A stretch of DNA of 64,000 nucleotides from Undibacterium umbellatum (GCF_014284125.1 NZ_JACOFX010000009.1:124001-188000); one strand, 5' to 3'. Positions 35,453 to 46,045 are shown, numbered from the stretch's first letter. Translations and numbers: made by a program. The notes: generated from the sequence alone by a model not told the origin.

Positions 35453-37765
35453 ATGAAATCATCACACATCAAAATGACGCGCATGGCCAGCGTCATTTCC
35501 CTGGCCTTACTGCACATGAATGGTGCATGGGCGCAAGACAATACTGCAGTATCGGACAAGGATAAGAATTCCCTGAACTTGAATTCAGTCATCGTGACGG
35601 GCACCCCCACAGGTACCTCCAAGATGAAGGCCAGTGTATCCATCAGTACCATTGATGCTGACCAGATTTCCCAATCAGCCCCGACCAACGCTGCAGAAAT
35701 TTTGCGCTCTATTCCAGGCGTACGGGCAGAATCATCCGGTGGTGAAGGCAATGCCAACCTGACTGTGCGTGGCGTGCCTGTTTCTGCCGGTGGTGCGCGC
35801 TATGTGCAATTCCAGGAAGACGGTTTGCCACTACTGCAATTTGGTGACATAGCCTTTGTCACACCAGACATGTATTTGCGCGCCGACGGCAGCCTTTCGC
35901 ATCTTGAAGTAGTACGCGGTGGTACGGCATCGACAATGGCCACCAATTCACCCGGTGGCATCATCAACTTCATCAGCAAGACAGGCAAGGAAAAAGGCGG
36001 CAGCATAGGCATCACCAAGGGTGTGGACTTTAGTCAAACCCGCATTGATTTTGATTATGGCGCTGCACTCTCTGCCAAGACACACGCTTTCATCGCAGGC
36101 TATTATCGTAGCGGCGACAGTTCCCGCCCAGCTGGCATGACAGCTGAAGAAGGCGGCCAACTGCGCGCCAATATCACGCATGAACTGGACAATGGCTACC
36201 TGCGACTGAGCTTCAAGCATCTGGATGACAAAACACCGATGAATATGCCAGTGCCAGTCAAAACCGTAAATGGCAATATTTCTGAATTGCCAGGTATAGA
36301 CCCGCGCACCGCCAGTTTTTATTCCCCCTACTGGACACGCGACATAGTCCTGGATAAAAACAATAACAAGATAGCGACCAATGTGAATGACGGCCTGCAT
36401 GTCGTCAACAATGCCTTTGGTGCAGAAGCATCCCTGAAGCTGGGTGGCGGCTGGACTCTGGATGAAAAATTCCGCAAGTCGAATAACACTGGTCGCTTTA
36501 TTTCCATCTTCCCGGCTGATGCAGGCGTGACCGGGGCGGCAGCAACGAACATGACTTACGCCACCGGCCCCAACGCAGGCAAGGCATATACAGGTGCGGC
36601 ATTCACAGCAACTGTGTTCAATACCTCAATTGATGACCTGGGCAGTACCGTCAATGACATGAAACTGTCCAAGGCATTTGAGACATCTGGTGGTAAATTC
36701 ACCACCACGCTGGGCTGGTATTCTTCTTTGCAAAACCTGGGTGTGACCTGGAACTTCAATCAATACCTGATGCAAGCCAGCGGTGACAAGCCAGCTCTGC
36801 TGAATTCAAACGGCACGGTCGCTGGTACGCCGGGGCTGGTCGCACAAGGTACGGATACCTGGGGCGGCTGCTGCAATCGCAATATCGATGCACAATACAA
36901 GACCAATGCCATGTATGCCAACCTTGGCTGGGAAAGTGGCGACTGGAACCTGGATGGCAGCCTGCGCTATGATAAACAAGATGCCAGCGGCACCTTCAAT
37001 CAGGCAGTCAATCAAAGCTATCGTGCTGCCAATACCAAATTTATCAACTATGGCGTAAACCATACGTCTTACTCTTTCGGGGCGAATTATCGCCTCAACA
37101 AAGATATCGCCGTCTTTGCCCGTGTCAGTGAAGGCATCGCCTTCAATGCCGACCGCATCATGTTTGGCAACCCGCTCGATGGCAGCACGCCGATCAGCAC
37201 CAATATCGTCAAGCAGACCGAGGCAGGTGTGAAGTGGAAAGCAGGCAGCTTCAGCAGCTTTGTGACCCTGTTCCAGGCCAAGACAGAAGAATCGAATTTT
37301 GAAGCAACCACACAGAAATTCACCGCCAATAACTATGATGCCAAGGGTGTGGAAATTGAAACCAGCTATCGCTACAACGCCTTCCGCGTCACTGGTGGCC
37401 TGACCTACACCAATGCCAGCATCACTGCAGCAAACGACAAGTCTGTGGTCGGCAAGACCCCACGCCGTCAGGCCAGCTACACCTATCAAATTGCTCCAAC
37501 TTACACCATGGGCGATGCCGTCTTCGGTGCCAGCCTGATAGGCACCAGCAAATCTTACGGTGACGACGCCAACACCTTGACCCTGCCCGCCTTCCATGTC
37601 CTGAACGCCTTCGTCAACTACAACATCAACGACAAAGTGCAGGTCTCACTGAGCGTCAACAACCTGACGAACAACATAGGCTACACCGAAGTAGAAGGCG
37701 ACGGACACGCAGCAAGATCCATCAATGGACGCAGTATTAAAGCGTCATTGAAATATAGCTTCTAG
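35453..37765 (+). CDS. TonB-dependent outer membrane receptor of the sucrose locus (SuxA-like)
   Basis: A 770-residue protein from the ATG with GGAGA upstream. A signal peptide (about 1-28, ending AWA) is followed by a plug domain beginning near NSVIVTGTPTG, with NAAEILRSIPGVRAESSG and VVRGGTASTMATNSPGGIINF. The beta barrel ends with the aromatic terminus SLKYSF. It imports a ligand with TonB energy, and the locus suggests sucrose. This matches SuxA of Xanthomonas in role and position. It is the first gene behind operator O2, and a terminator hairpin follows its stop codon. Confidence 0.92.
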   Translation: MKSSHIKMTRMASVISLALLHMNGAWAQDNTAVSDKDKNSLNLNSVIVTGTPTGTSKMKASVSISTIDADQISQSAPTNAAEILRSIPGVRAESSGGEGNANLTVRGVPVSAGGARYVQFQEDGLPLLQFGDIAFVTPDMYLRADGSLSHLEVVRGGTASTMATNSPGGIINFISKTGKEKGGSIGITKGVDFSQTRIDFDYGAALSAKTHAFIAGYYRSGDSSRPAGMTAEEGGQLRANITHELDNGYLRLSFKHLDDKTPMNMPVPVKTVNGNISELPGIDPRTASFYSPYWTRDIVLDKNNNKIATNVNDGLHVVNNAFGAEASLKLGGGWTLDEKFRKSNNTGRFISIFPADAGVTGAAATNMTYATGPNAGKAYTGAAFTATVFNTSIDDLGSTVNDMKLSKAFETSGGKFTTTLGWYSSLQNLGVTWNFNQYLMQASGDKPALLNSNGTVAGTPGLVAQGTDTWGGCCNRNIDAQYKTNAMYANLGWESGDWNLDGSLRYDKQDASGTFNQAVNQSYRAANTKFINYGVNHTSYSFGANYRLNKDIAVFARVSEGIAFNADRIMFGNPLDGSTPISTNIVKQTEAGVKWKAGSFSSFVTLFQAKTEESNFEATTQKFTANNYDAKGVEIETSYRYNAFRVTGGLTYTNASITAANDKSVVGKTPRRQASYTYQIAPTYTMGDAVFGASLIGTSKSYGDDANTLTLPAFHVLNAFVNYNINDKVQVSLSVNNLTNNIGYTEVEGDGHAARSINGRSIKASLKYSF

Positions 37766-37834
37766 AACTTCGCTATATGTAAAGTGGCCTTGCATAAGCG
37801 TAGCGAGCGACGCTAGTTTGAACTAAGAAGCACA

Positions 37835-37852
37835 GTCGTACTTAAGTACGAC
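37835..37852. repeat. Perfect 18-bp palindrome
   Basis: GTCGTACTTAAGTACGAC lies between the receptor gene and the terminator that precedes amylosucrase. It could be a regulator site or part of a dispersed intergenic repeat. No function is known. Confidence 0.6.
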
Positions 37853-37943
37853 GACGAGCTTGCAAAAACAACAGGCCCAAAATCGCGCCGCGCAGTAGCT
37901 TAGGCAAGGCCACGAGTAGGAACCAGTCCCTGGTAGCACTTTA

Positions 37944-37982
37944 GGCTCCCCTACACCCCCAACATGTGGGGGAGCCATTTTT
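37944..37982 (+). terminator. Rho-independent terminator after the receptor gene
   Basis: GGCTCCCC (37944-37951) pairs with GGGGAGCC (37969-37976) and is followed by ATTTTTT. It lies 35 bp before the amylosucrase start, so the downstream genes need read-through or their own promoter. Confidence 0.8.
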
Positions 37983-38016
37983 ACTGACCCGTTTTTTCTA
38001 AGGCACTGCCTGCACC

Positions 38017-39963
38017 ATGTCTGTCGCATCGAACACAGCACCATTCACCCACACCTTGCTCGCCAACATCGCGCCGGGCATGCAAGCAAGCATTAATGCC
38101 AGGCTGACAAAGCACCTTCCCGATTTATACCAAACACTGCAGGCGTTGTACGGCGATCAATTCAGCAACGAGCAAGCATTTGCCACATGGCTGGCAGAAC
38201 TCTTGCAAGTCACAGGCGAAATTATCGCTGTACGCCCCCAGCCATTACAGGAACTCGACACCGCCAGAAGCACAGACAAGAGCTGGTTCGCCAAAGAAAA
38301 CATGCTCGGCTACTGCTGTTATGTAGACCGCTTTGCAGGTGACCTGCGCGGTGTACAACAACGTATCCCTCACCTGCAAGAACTGGGTGTGACTTACCTG
38401 CACCTGTTGCCTTTTTTAAAAGCCCGCGCTGGCGAAAATGACGGTGGCTTTGCCGTAGCCGATTTTGATGCGATAGAACCGCGTCTCGGCAACATGGCAG
38501 ACCTGGAAGAACTCAGTACCGCCCTGCGTGCTGCAGGTATTAGCCTGTGTTCTGATTTTATCCTCAACCATGTGGCGGACGATCACCCCTGGGCCATCGC
38601 TGCAAAACTAGGTGATCCACGTTATCGCGATTATTTTTATCACTACCCTGATTGCACAATTCCAGACAACTTTGAAAAGCATCTTGGTCAGATCTTCCCG
38701 CAAGTTGCTCCTGGCAATTTCAGCTTTGTGCCTGAACTGCAAGAATGGGTGTGGACTACCTTCTACCCTTATCAATGGGATCTGAATTACAGCAATCCGA
38801 ATGTCTTTGCCGACATGGCAGCAGCACTGCTGCGCCTTGCGAACCGTGGCGTAGAAGCGTTCCGGCTGGATTCAACCGCTTTTTTGTGGAAGCGGACAGG
38901 CACAAAATGCATGAACCAGCCTGAAGCCCACCAGATCCTGCAAGCCTTGCGCAGTCTGGTAGAAATTGCTGCCCCTGGTGTTTTACTGAAGGCAGAAGCC
39001 ATCGTTGAAACGGCAGAACTGCCAGCCTATCTTGGCAGCAAGGATGAGATAAATTTAAAACAGGAATGTCACCTCGCCTATCACAGCAGCCTGATGGCAG
39101 CCTCCTGGGTGGCCCTGACAGAACAAGACACCCGCCTGTTGCGTCACGTATTTGCGGGCACGCCAATGCTGCCAGAGCAAAGTAGCTGGCTGACTTATGT
39201 ACGCTGCCATGATGATATAGGCTGGAATGTGCTGCGACCAGAAGCCAGCATGGAAGCAGAAGACGTGCAGCAAAGGCTGGCCAGGGTATCCCGCTTTTAT
39301 GCTGGCGATGGCAGTTATGCGCGGGGTGCCAGCTTCCAGGCAAATGATCCGGCGGCAGTGCACGGCACAGTCGGTATGGCGGCGGCACTGACTGGCTTTT
39401 CCAGCGCACAAACAACAGCAGAAAAACATCTGGCCAGGCAACGTCTGCTACTCTTGTATGGATTAAGTTTTTGTTTCGGTGGCATGCCGCTGATTTATAT
39501 GGGCGATGAACTGGCACAGACGAATGACGAGGCTTACCAGCAAGTGCCAGCACAGGCAGCAGATAGCCGGTGGCTGCACAGGCCAGTCTGGGATGAAGAA
39601 TTATATGGGCAACGTCATTCCCGTTCGCATGATGCAGGTGCTGTATTCAATGCGCTTGTTTATATGTTGCAGCAACGCCGGCAATTGCCACAACTGGCAG
39701 CGCAGGCAGCAAGGCATTTGCTCAATGCAAAAGATTCTGCCGTGCTGGCTTTTATACGTGGCAACCCGGATGAAGCATTGCTATTTTTGGGGAATTTCTC
39801 GGAGAATAGCATCAGCCTGAATATCGCGGAACTGCTGGTGGACTATGATATTTCTGGGCAAGGCTGGGTAGATCAGTTGAGCAAACTTGATGTTGATGTC
39901 ACCGTAACATTGCAAGCATATTCGCAATTGTGGCTGGTAAGAAAATATGGAAATATAGTTTAA
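38017..39963 (+). CDS. Amylosucrase (GH13)
   Basis: A 648-residue GH13 enzyme. The catalytic residues align by position with Neisseria amylosucrase (nucleophile Asp286, acid/base Glu328): Asp285 in FRLDSTAF and Glu327 in LLKAEAI, with His398-Asp399 in VRCHDDIGW. The N-terminal helical domain and the NHVADDHPWA segment are also typical. It splits sucrose, transferring glucose to a growing alpha-1,4-glucan and releasing fructose. A hydrolytic relative (sucrose hydrolase) cannot be excluded. No signal peptide is seen, so it is cytoplasmic. The fructokinase that would use its product is encoded next. Confidence 0.92.
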   Translation: MSVASNTAPFTHTLLANIAPGMQASINARLTKHLPDLYQTLQALYGDQFSNEQAFATWLAELLQVTGEIIAVRPQPLQELDTARSTDKSWFAKENMLGYCCYVDRFAGDLRGVQQRIPHLQELGVTYLHLLPFLKARAGENDGGFAVADFDAIEPRLGNMADLEELSTALRAAGISLCSDFILNHVADDHPWAIAAKLGDPRYRDYFYHYPDCTIPDNFEKHLGQIFPQVAPGNFSFVPELQEWVWTTFYPYQWDLNYSNPNVFADMAAALLRLANRGVEAFRLDSTAFLWKRTGTKCMNQPEAHQILQALRSLVEIAAPGVLLKAEAIVETAELPAYLGSKDEINLKQECHLAYHSSLMAASWVALTEQDTRLLRHVFAGTPMLPEQSSWLTYVRCHDDIGWNVLRPEASMEAEDVQQRLARVSRFYAGDGSYARGASFQANDPAAVHGTVGMAAALTGFSSAQTTAEKHLARQRLLLLYGLSFCFGGMPLIYMGDELAQTNDEAYQQVPAQAADSRWLHRPVWDEELYGQRHSRSHDAGAVFNALVYMLQQRRQLPQLAAQAARHLLNAKDSAVLAFIRGNPDEALLFLGNFSENSISLNIAELLVDYDISGQGWVDQLSKLDVDVTVTLQAYSQLWLVRKYGNIV

Positions 39964-40058
39964 GCACTAGCTCCCTCCCCTTCAAGAGGAAGGAGAAAAA
40001 CTGGATATTGCACAAATACTCGCCATTCGTAATTCAAGCTCGTTACTGGAAAAAACCC

Positions 40059-41063
40059 ATGTCATTGCAAAGCAAACCCATCATCATCTTTGGCGAAACC
40101 CTGATCGATGACTTCCCTGATCAGCCTGTCGTTGGTGGTGCGCCTTTTAATGCGGCACGCAGCCTGGGTTATTTTGATTGTGCTCCCCTGATGATTTCAC
40201 GCGTGGGCAATGATGCCACTGCAGAATTGATACGTGCTGACATGCAGCGTTTCAAGCTGTCGGCTGTTGGCTTGCAGACTGACCGGCACTACCCCACCGG
40301 ACGGGTCAAGGTGACTCAGGACGATATTACAGACAAGGCCAGGCATAAGTTCGACATCTTGCCTGATCAGGCATATGACTATATTGATAGCCAGCTTGCT
40401 ATCGCTGTCATGCAACAAACCAGCCCTGTACATGGCCAGGGCATCTTTTACTTTGGCACACTGGCACAAAGAAATCCTGTATCACGTGACGCCTTGTATA
40501 GCCTGCTGAAACAAACACAGGCGCTCAAATACCTGGATCTCAATTTGCGCGCCATGCAATACAGCCTGACGACGATAGAGCAATCATTACAGTTTGCCGA
40601 CATACTCAAGGTCAATGAAGAAGAATTGCAGATACTGGCAGAAATTTACCTGGACAAGCCAAAGGCAGAAAGCGAAGCCGCACTGGATGATGCAGATATT
40701 CAGGCACATGCAACAGCATTGATCAAGCTATTCAAGTTGCAAGCCATAATCACCACGCTGGGTGAACGCGGTTATGCTTATCTGGATGAGGCTGGGGCCT
40801 TACTCAGTAGTGCATCGGAGCCTATCAAAGTTGAAGTCGTGGATACCGTCGGAGGTGGCGATGCCTTCTCCGCCATCTTTTTACTTGGCATGCAGCGCGG
40901 CTGGCCATTACACATCAGCCTGCAACGTGCCCATCAATTCGCAGCAGCAATCTGCGGCGTACGGGGTGCAGTAGCCAGCGATGCTGGCTTTTATGACCAA
41001 TGGCAACAACGCTGGGATGCTGAAACCCTGCCAGCCATTGAAAGCAGCGGAGCGAAGCCATGA
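40059..41063 (+). CDS. PfkB-family sugar kinase, probable fructokinase
   Basis: A 334-residue protein from the ATG at 40059, where the product begins MSLQSKPIIIFGETLIDDFP. An earlier in-frame ATG would overlap amylosucrase. It has the family signature GGAPFNAARSLG and the catalytic aspartate in DTVGGGDAFSAIF. Fructokinases of this family phosphorylate fructose to fructose-6-phosphate. Placement between amylosucrase and the sugar transporter fits that substrate. Its stop overlaps the next start (ATGA). Confidence 0.88.
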   Translation: MSLQSKPIIIFGETLIDDFPDQPVVGGAPFNAARSLGYFDCAPLMISRVGNDATAELIRADMQRFKLSAVGLQTDRHYPTGRVKVTQDDITDKARHKFDILPDQAYDYIDSQLAIAVMQQTSPVHGQGIFYFGTLAQRNPVSRDALYSLLKQTQALKYLDLNLRAMQYSLTTIEQSLQFADILKVNEEELQILAEIYLDKPKAESEAALDDADIQAHATALIKLFKLQAIITTLGERGYAYLDEAGALLSSASEPIKVEVVDTVGGGDAFSAIFLLGMQRGWPLHISLQRAHQFAAAICGVRGAVASDAGFYDQWQQRWDAETLPAIESSGAKP

Positions 41064-42391
41064 ATCCAGCCGCAAGCAGCGCACAGTCACTGACAGGCAA
41101 GCCCCGTCTGTCATTCTGGCAAATTATCAACATGAACTTTGGTTTTTTTGGCATACAGTTCAGTTTTGGTTTGCAGCAAAGCAGCATGAGCCCCATCTAC
41201 GCCTATCTGGGCGCTGACGAAACCAGCCTGCCTTATCTGTGGCTGGCCGGGCCGGTGACAGGTTTGCTGGTACAACCGCTGATTGGTGCCATGAGTGACC
41301 GCACCATCAGCCGCTGGGGGCGGCGCACGCCATACTTCCTGATTGGTGCCGTCCTGTGCAGCCTGGGTTTATTGATCATGCCCTTCAGTTCCACACTGTG
41401 GATGGCGGCTGGTTTATTGTGGATACTTGATGCTGCCAATAACGTGACGATGGAGCCATACCGTGCCTTTGTCAGCGACAAGCTCGATGCCAACCAGCAT
41501 TCTGTCGGGTTCCTCACACAAAGCGCCTTTACTGGCCTGGGACAAACTCTCGCCTATCTGACGCCATCGATCCTGGTAGTAGCGGGCATGAACAGCAATA
41601 GCGTGAACAGCCATCACATCCCCTATATTGTCATTGCGGCTTTCATCATAGGCGCAGTATTTTCCATCGCCTCGATCTTGTGGACTTTGAAGACAACACC
41701 CGAAATCCCTTTGACGGCTGAACAGTTGGCACAGATCAGGCAACAAGCAACAGGCTGGCGTGCCACCCTGGCTGAAATAGGTCTCGCAATAAAAGAAATG
41801 CCGCCGACCATGCGCCAACTGGCACTGGTTAAACTGTTCCAGTGGTATGCCATGTTTTGCTACTGGCAGTACATCATGCTGTCGCTGGGACGCAGCATAT
41901 TTGGCACCAGTGACCCCAGTTCTGCCGGTTTCCGCGAAGCGGGATTATTGAATGGGCAGATAGGCGCTTTCTACAATTTCATCGCCTTCATTGCCGCCTT
42001 TGCGCTGGTGCCATTTACCCGCCGTTTTGGCCCCAAGATCAGCCATGCTAGCTGCCTGACTCTGGCGGGCTTGTGTATGATAAGCATACCGGCCATACAT
42101 ACACCAGCCCTGTTATTCATTCCTATGCTGGGCGTGGGCCTGGCCTGGGCCAGTATCATGGGCACCCCCTATATCATGCTGGCAGGCAGCATACCGGCAG
42201 AGCGCACAGGGGTCTACATGGGCATCTTCAATATGTTCATCGTCATCCCCATGATCATACAAATCTTCACTCTGCCGCTGTATTACCAGGCCTGGCTGGG
42301 CGGCAATCCTGAGAACGTGATCAGGCTGGCTGGTGGCTTGCTGATTTGCGCGGCAATGGCGGTGGGCCTGGTTAAGTTGCAGAAAAAGTGA
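41060..42391 (+). CDS. MFS sugar transporter, probable sucrose importer (SuxC-like)
   Basis: A 443-residue membrane protein with about twelve spans. The segment [20 protein letters not shown] in loop 2-3 is the RxGRRxP pattern of the sucrose/H+ symporter (SUT)-like and related maltose/sucrose carriers, including Xanthomonas SuxC. It overlaps the fructokinase gene by four bases. The inferred role is proton-coupled inner-membrane uptake of sucrose delivered by the receptor. Confidence 0.88.
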   Translation: MNPAASSAQSLTGKPRLSFWQIINMNFGFFGIQFSFGLQQSSMSPIYAYLGADETSLPYLWLAGPVTGLLVQPLIGAMSDRTISRWGRRTPYFLIGAVLCSLGLLIMPFSSTLWMAAGLLWILDAANNVTMEPYRAFVSDKLDANQHSVGFLTQSAFTGLGQTLAYLTPSILVVAGMNSNSVNSHHIPYIVIAAFIIGAVFSIASILWTLKTTPEIPLTAEQLAQIRQQATGWRATLAEIGLAIKEMPPTMRQLALVKLFQWYAMFCYWQYIMLSLGRSIFGTSDPSSAGFREAGLLNGQIGAFYNFIAFIAAFALVPFTRRFGPKISHASCLTLAGLCMISIPAIHTPALLFIPMLGVGLAWASIMGTPYIMLAGSIPAERTGVYMGIFNMFIVIPMIIQIFTLPLYYQAWLGGNPENVIRLAGGLLICAAMAVGLVKLQKK

Positions 42392-42416
42392 CCGTGAGCA
42401 TAAATCGGCAACACAA

Positions 42417-44012
42417 TTAGCCTGTACAGCCTGAGTATTTCTTTTTCCTGCAAATTGACTTCAATCTTGCTTTTGATTGCAAATCGTCATGCATGGCGGC
42501 CTGGGCATACCATATACTGGCCTTGTCGAGATCCACAGCCTGGCCTGCCATGCCCTCATCATAAATTGCGGCCAATGCGCGCTTGGCAATCATGTCGCCT
42601 TGCGCAGCTGCCAGCTCATAAAAATATACTGCTTTGTTCACATCCTGATTGACCGTACTCAGGTAAAAATTTCCCATCATCACTTGCGACCTGCGCTCGC
42701 CCTGCTTTGCAGCTTTTTCATACCATTGGTGGGCTTGTTTCATGTCCTTGGCAACGCCATTGCCCAAGTCGTAAATCCAGGCCAGCTGATATGTTGCCTC
42801 AACATTGCCTTTTTCAGATGCCATTTCCCAAAAATATACGGCTTCAATCACATTGCGAACTTTGCCCCCATGTCCGCTAAAATATTGGTCGCCTATTTCC
42901 TTGAGCTCTTTACCGCTTAACAGTAAGTCTTGCTGTTTGCGCTCAACTATACTCAAGTAACTATTATTGAGATAGGTAGTTTGCTCGTGCAATGGGACAG
43001 GAGTGTAAACTCTCGATGTTTCAGGCCCCCTATCCATCAATCCAGCCATCCAAATAAAGAGGGCAAAACAGATCAGTATGCCGACCAAAAACCTGGTCTT
43101 GTAGCTCGTGTTCTCCTGATCGGCTATAGCAGTTTGGATGGCCTGTGCTGGTTCAACAGCCTCCCCTTGTTGCATGTCCGCATATCTTGCATGCCATGCC
43201 TCAATATTATTCCTGCTTGACACCATGAGCACCCAGGTCGGATACATTTCCAGCATGCGTAGCATCATGGGAAAATGTACCGATAGGTAATACTGTGCAG
43301 GTTCATTTTCATACCTTGCTTTCAATAGTAAAGCCCACTGCCCTTCGCGAATTGCCTCGCTCTTCTTATTGAATTCTGCCTGCTCTGTGAGCGCCCGGCT
43401 CAAGACGTATCCACCTTCGCCCCAATTATGCAAGCGCCTGACATCTTTCTTCCATCCATAATAGTCAGCGACAACATCAAGTAACTCGCCATTGCCCGGC
43501 TGCCAGCCTTGCAACAAGTAGTGCGCCAGCATTCTCTCAAAGATCAGGCCGGTTTCCATATGGATCAGACGTGTATCCTCCATCGTCTGCAAGAAGCATT
43601 CACCAGCGTAGGACGGAATACTGTAATGCCCACGCATGTCATTGATCATGGCGACGATGATATCTTCAGCAGTGGTTTCCGGATCGGCCAGTTCTGGCGT
43701 TTTGGCAGAAGCGGATAAAGTGTGATGCTGCGAATGTGTTGCATACGCGCCTGTGTTTTGCGGCGCTTCCATGCTGCTATCTCGATGTGCTCCTTCGTCT
43801 GATTCTGCACTTGTTTCTGGCATCCCGGTTTGCTGACGATACTGCAACCAGGCAATTGCTTCTTCAAATGTGTCACGCAATGCCTGAAAACCTTCAAGAT
43901 CGGTTTCCTGGTCTATCAGTTTCAGTTGGCGCGCATAGACGCGCTTGATGGCGCGCTCATCCGCATCTGCTGGCAAATCATATTGAACAAAGAAATCTGG
44001 CAACTTACTCAT
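42417..44012 (-). CDS. J-like/Sel1 membrane protein 1 of an Hsp70 operon
   Basis: A 531-residue protein. The N-terminal 60 residues form a J-domain-like helix pair (DERAIKRVYARQLKLIDQ then LEGFQALRDTFEEA), but where a J-domain has HPD this has IDQET. A linker and middle domain follow, then one membrane span (about 307-328), and a C-terminal run of Sel1 repeats (AEYDL-type units such as AYQLAWIYDLGNGVAKDMKQA). The two paralogs upstream share this plan. It probably works with the HscC-type Hsp70 encoded three genes upstream, but a lost HPD would normally abolish ATPase stimulation. Confidence 0.82.
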   Translation of the reverse strand: MSKLPDFFVQYDLPADADERAIKRVYARQLKLIDQETDLEGFQALRDTFEEAIAWLQYRQQTGMPETSAESDEGAHRDSSMEAPQNTGAYATHSQHHTLSASAKTPELADPETTAEDIIVAMINDMRGHYSIPSYAGECFLQTMEDTRLIHMETGLIFERMLAHYLLQGWQPGNGELLDVVADYYGWKKDVRRLHNWGEGGYVLSRALTEQAEFNKKSEAIREGQWALLLKARYENEPAQYYLSVHFPMMLRMLEMYPTWVLMVSSRNNIEAWHARYADMQQGEAVEPAQAIQTAIADQENTSYKTRFLVGILICFALFIWMAGLMDRGPETSRVYTPVPLHEQTTYLNNSYLSIVERKQQDLLLSGKELKEIGDQYFSGHGGKVRNVIEAVYFWEMASEKGNVEATYQLAWIYDLGNGVAKDMKQAHQWYEKAAKQGERRSQVMMGNFYLSTVNQDVNKAVYFYELAAAQGDMIAKRALAAIYDEGMAGQAVDLDKASIWYAQAAMHDDLQSKARLKSICRKKKYSGCTG

Positions 44013-44018
44013 GGATAG

Positions 44019-45923
44019 TCACTTTGCCTTAGTCACGACAGAAATCGTACTGACGCTTGCGGGCGTTGGCTTGCATTCTGAAAATTCCTGCTTCTTGCAA
44101 AGGCGCTGCAAACTTTTCACTGCATCCTTGTCGCCATGGTCACGTGCCTTGCCATACCACTTCGCAGCTTCAGCCAGATTGATTTTATAAGTCCCCAAAC
44201 CCTGTTCATGGACCAGGCCAAAATAGCGTTCTCCCACACGGTCGCCGTGCTTGGCGCTTAATGAAAACCAGTTGGCTGATTTAACTTCATCCCGTGGGAA
44301 TCCATATTCTCCGCGCAGGTGAAACTGTCCCATCAGCGACTCGGAGTGAGCAAAACCTTTGTCGGCCGAAGCGTTGACGAGACGCGCAGCAACTGCTTTG
44401 TCCGGCTTGATTCCATAGCCACGGTCTATCATATAGGCCAGCTTGAACTGGCCCTGTGCATCCCCCTGGTCCGCTGCCTTCTTGTAATGTTGAAAAGCTT
44501 CTTTGTAGTTGGGCTTGCCGCCCAAGCCGTCCATCAAGAGATCACCAACAATAATGCTGGCTTGGGTATGACCGAGTTCAGCCGCCCTCAGGAACCAGGC
44601 ATATTGCCTTTGCTCGTCTGCGGGTGCGAATTTACCGTCACGGAACAGCCAGCCCAGGCGGTAGGCGGCCTCACTGCTATCGTCCCCCGCCGCACTTTCG
44701 AGAGTACGGACTGCCTGTTTGAAATTTGCCTTTTGATTCCAGTTCATGGACAGCAATCTCTCTGCCTTAATGACTCTCTGTTGCGGTGTCAAACTGCGAT
44801 CAGGTCTCTCCAGAACAAACGAAGTCCCGTCTGCAGAGGTGAATTTTCCGGGATCATAGCTTGGTGTTGACCTGTCCTTGTTGGAAAACATACCCACCAG
44901 CACAACAAAGGCAATGACTATCCAATAGGCAGGATGGGCATTGTTATCTTCTTTGTGTGGCATTACCCGCTGATCACCAATGGGATTGCTGGATTGGATT
45001 TCTTCTGCATCTGCTGACCACTGCGCAAGATTCTCCTTGCTTGTGACCAATAGCAACCAGGACAGATAAGTATCCTGCATGTGCCGCAGCAAGCCCAGAT
45101 TCGCTTTCAGATAGCGCTGGCCAGGAGATTTTTCTTTTCTGATTTTTTTGATCACAACCCAAAGTTTTTCGCGTGCTTTTTTATCTTTGCGATAAAACTC
45201 AGCGGCGTCACTCAGAGCGCGATCAATGACGCGACCAGGCCTGCCCAGCTGAAGCAGACGCAAACGGTCCTTTTCCCAGCCAAAATTTTGCACAGCTACA
45301 TCAAACAATTCACCATTCCCTGGCTGCCAGCCTTGCAGCAGGTATTCTGCCAGCATGCCTTCAAAGAGCAAACGTGTTTCCATATGAAAAAGACGCGTGT
45401 CATCGAGCAATGCTGTCAGATTTTTCCCGGCAAAATCATCGTCACCGTCGTCACTATGCAGGCGCATTGCTGCCAGCATTTCATTGAAGATTTCCTTGGC
45501 AACCTGCGCCGAATTGATAGCAACGTCTGCTGTTTGAACGTTTTCTGGCTCTTGCTGCGTCGCTGCAGAAGCGGTCGCCTGAGTTTGCAAAGGCAGGGCA
45601 GCATCAAGGTCATCTTGACTAACTTCATTCTGTAGCGAAATCTCATCTGTCACCGGCGCTTCAGTTTCAGTGCCTGCGATTGCAATACCATCCTCATGCT
45701 CCTCCTGCGGCATCACCTTTGGCGGCAACTGCCACTGAAACTGCTCCCGGTATTTCAACCAGGTAAGCGCCTCTTCATAGGCATCACGCAAATCCTGGAA
45801 ACCCTGGAGGTCATTTTCCTGGTCTATTTGCTTCAGTTTGCGAGCATAGGCGCGTTTGACATCGCGCTCCTCAGCATCTGCGTTTAACTGATTTTCAACA
45901 AAGAATTGAGGTAAATTACGCAT
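44019..45923 (-). CDS. J-like/Sel1 membrane protein 2 of an Hsp70 operon
   Basis: A 634-residue paralog: J-like segment at residues 1-60 (DVKRAYARKLKQIDQ and GFQDLRDAYEEA, again no HPD), acidic linker (about 70-150), a helical middle domain, a membrane span (about 328-345, WIVIAFVVLVGMF), then five or more Sel1 repeats to the end. It is separated by only six bases from the third paralog downstream. The long Sel1 array suggests binding to other proteins in the periplasm or cytoplasm. Which face the repeats occupy is not certain. Confidence 0.82.
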   Translation of the reverse strand: MRNLPQFFVENQLNADAEERDVKRAYARKLKQIDQENDLQGFQDLRDAYEEALTWLKYREQFQWQLPPKVMPQEEHEDGIAIAGTETEAPVTDEISLQNEVSQDDLDAALPLQTQATASAATQQEPENVQTADVAINSAQVAKEIFNEMLAAMRLHSDDGDDDFAGKNLTALLDDTRLFHMETRLLFEGMLAEYLLQGWQPGNGELFDVAVQNFGWEKDRLRLLQLGRPGRVIDRALSDAAEFYRKDKKAREKLWVVIKKIRKEKSPGQRYLKANLGLLRHMQDTYLSWLLLVTSKENLAQWSADAEEIQSSNPIGDQRVMPHKEDNNAHPAYWIVIAFVVLVGMFSNKDRSTPSYDPGKFTSADGTSFVLERPDRSLTPQQRVIKAERLLSMNWNQKANFKQAVRTLESAAGDDSSEAAYRLGWLFRDGKFAPADEQRQYAWFLRAAELGHTQASIIVGDLLMDGLGGKPNYKEAFQHYKKAADQGDAQGQFKLAYMIDRGYGIKPDKAVAARLVNASADKGFAHSESLMGQFHLRGEYGFPRDEVKSANWFSLSAKHGDRVGERYFGLVHEQGLGTYKINLAEAAKWYGKARDHGDKDAVKSLQRLCKKQEFSECKPTPASVSTISVVTKAK

Positions 45924-46045
45924 GAAAATATTGTGTCGGTATAGCCAATTACTGGTCTATGCTGGTTGTACTGGTTGCGCTTGTTTTATTCCGTATCGCT
46001 GCGACAGAGATTTGATCACCAGCGGCAAATTAAACAGGGGCAAAT

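Noticed and set aside
35160-35465. A 101-codon minus-strand frame upstream of the TonB-dependent receptor
   Set aside because: It overlaps the predicted promoter, leader and signal-peptide region of the receptor, has no recognisable product and no ribosome binding site.
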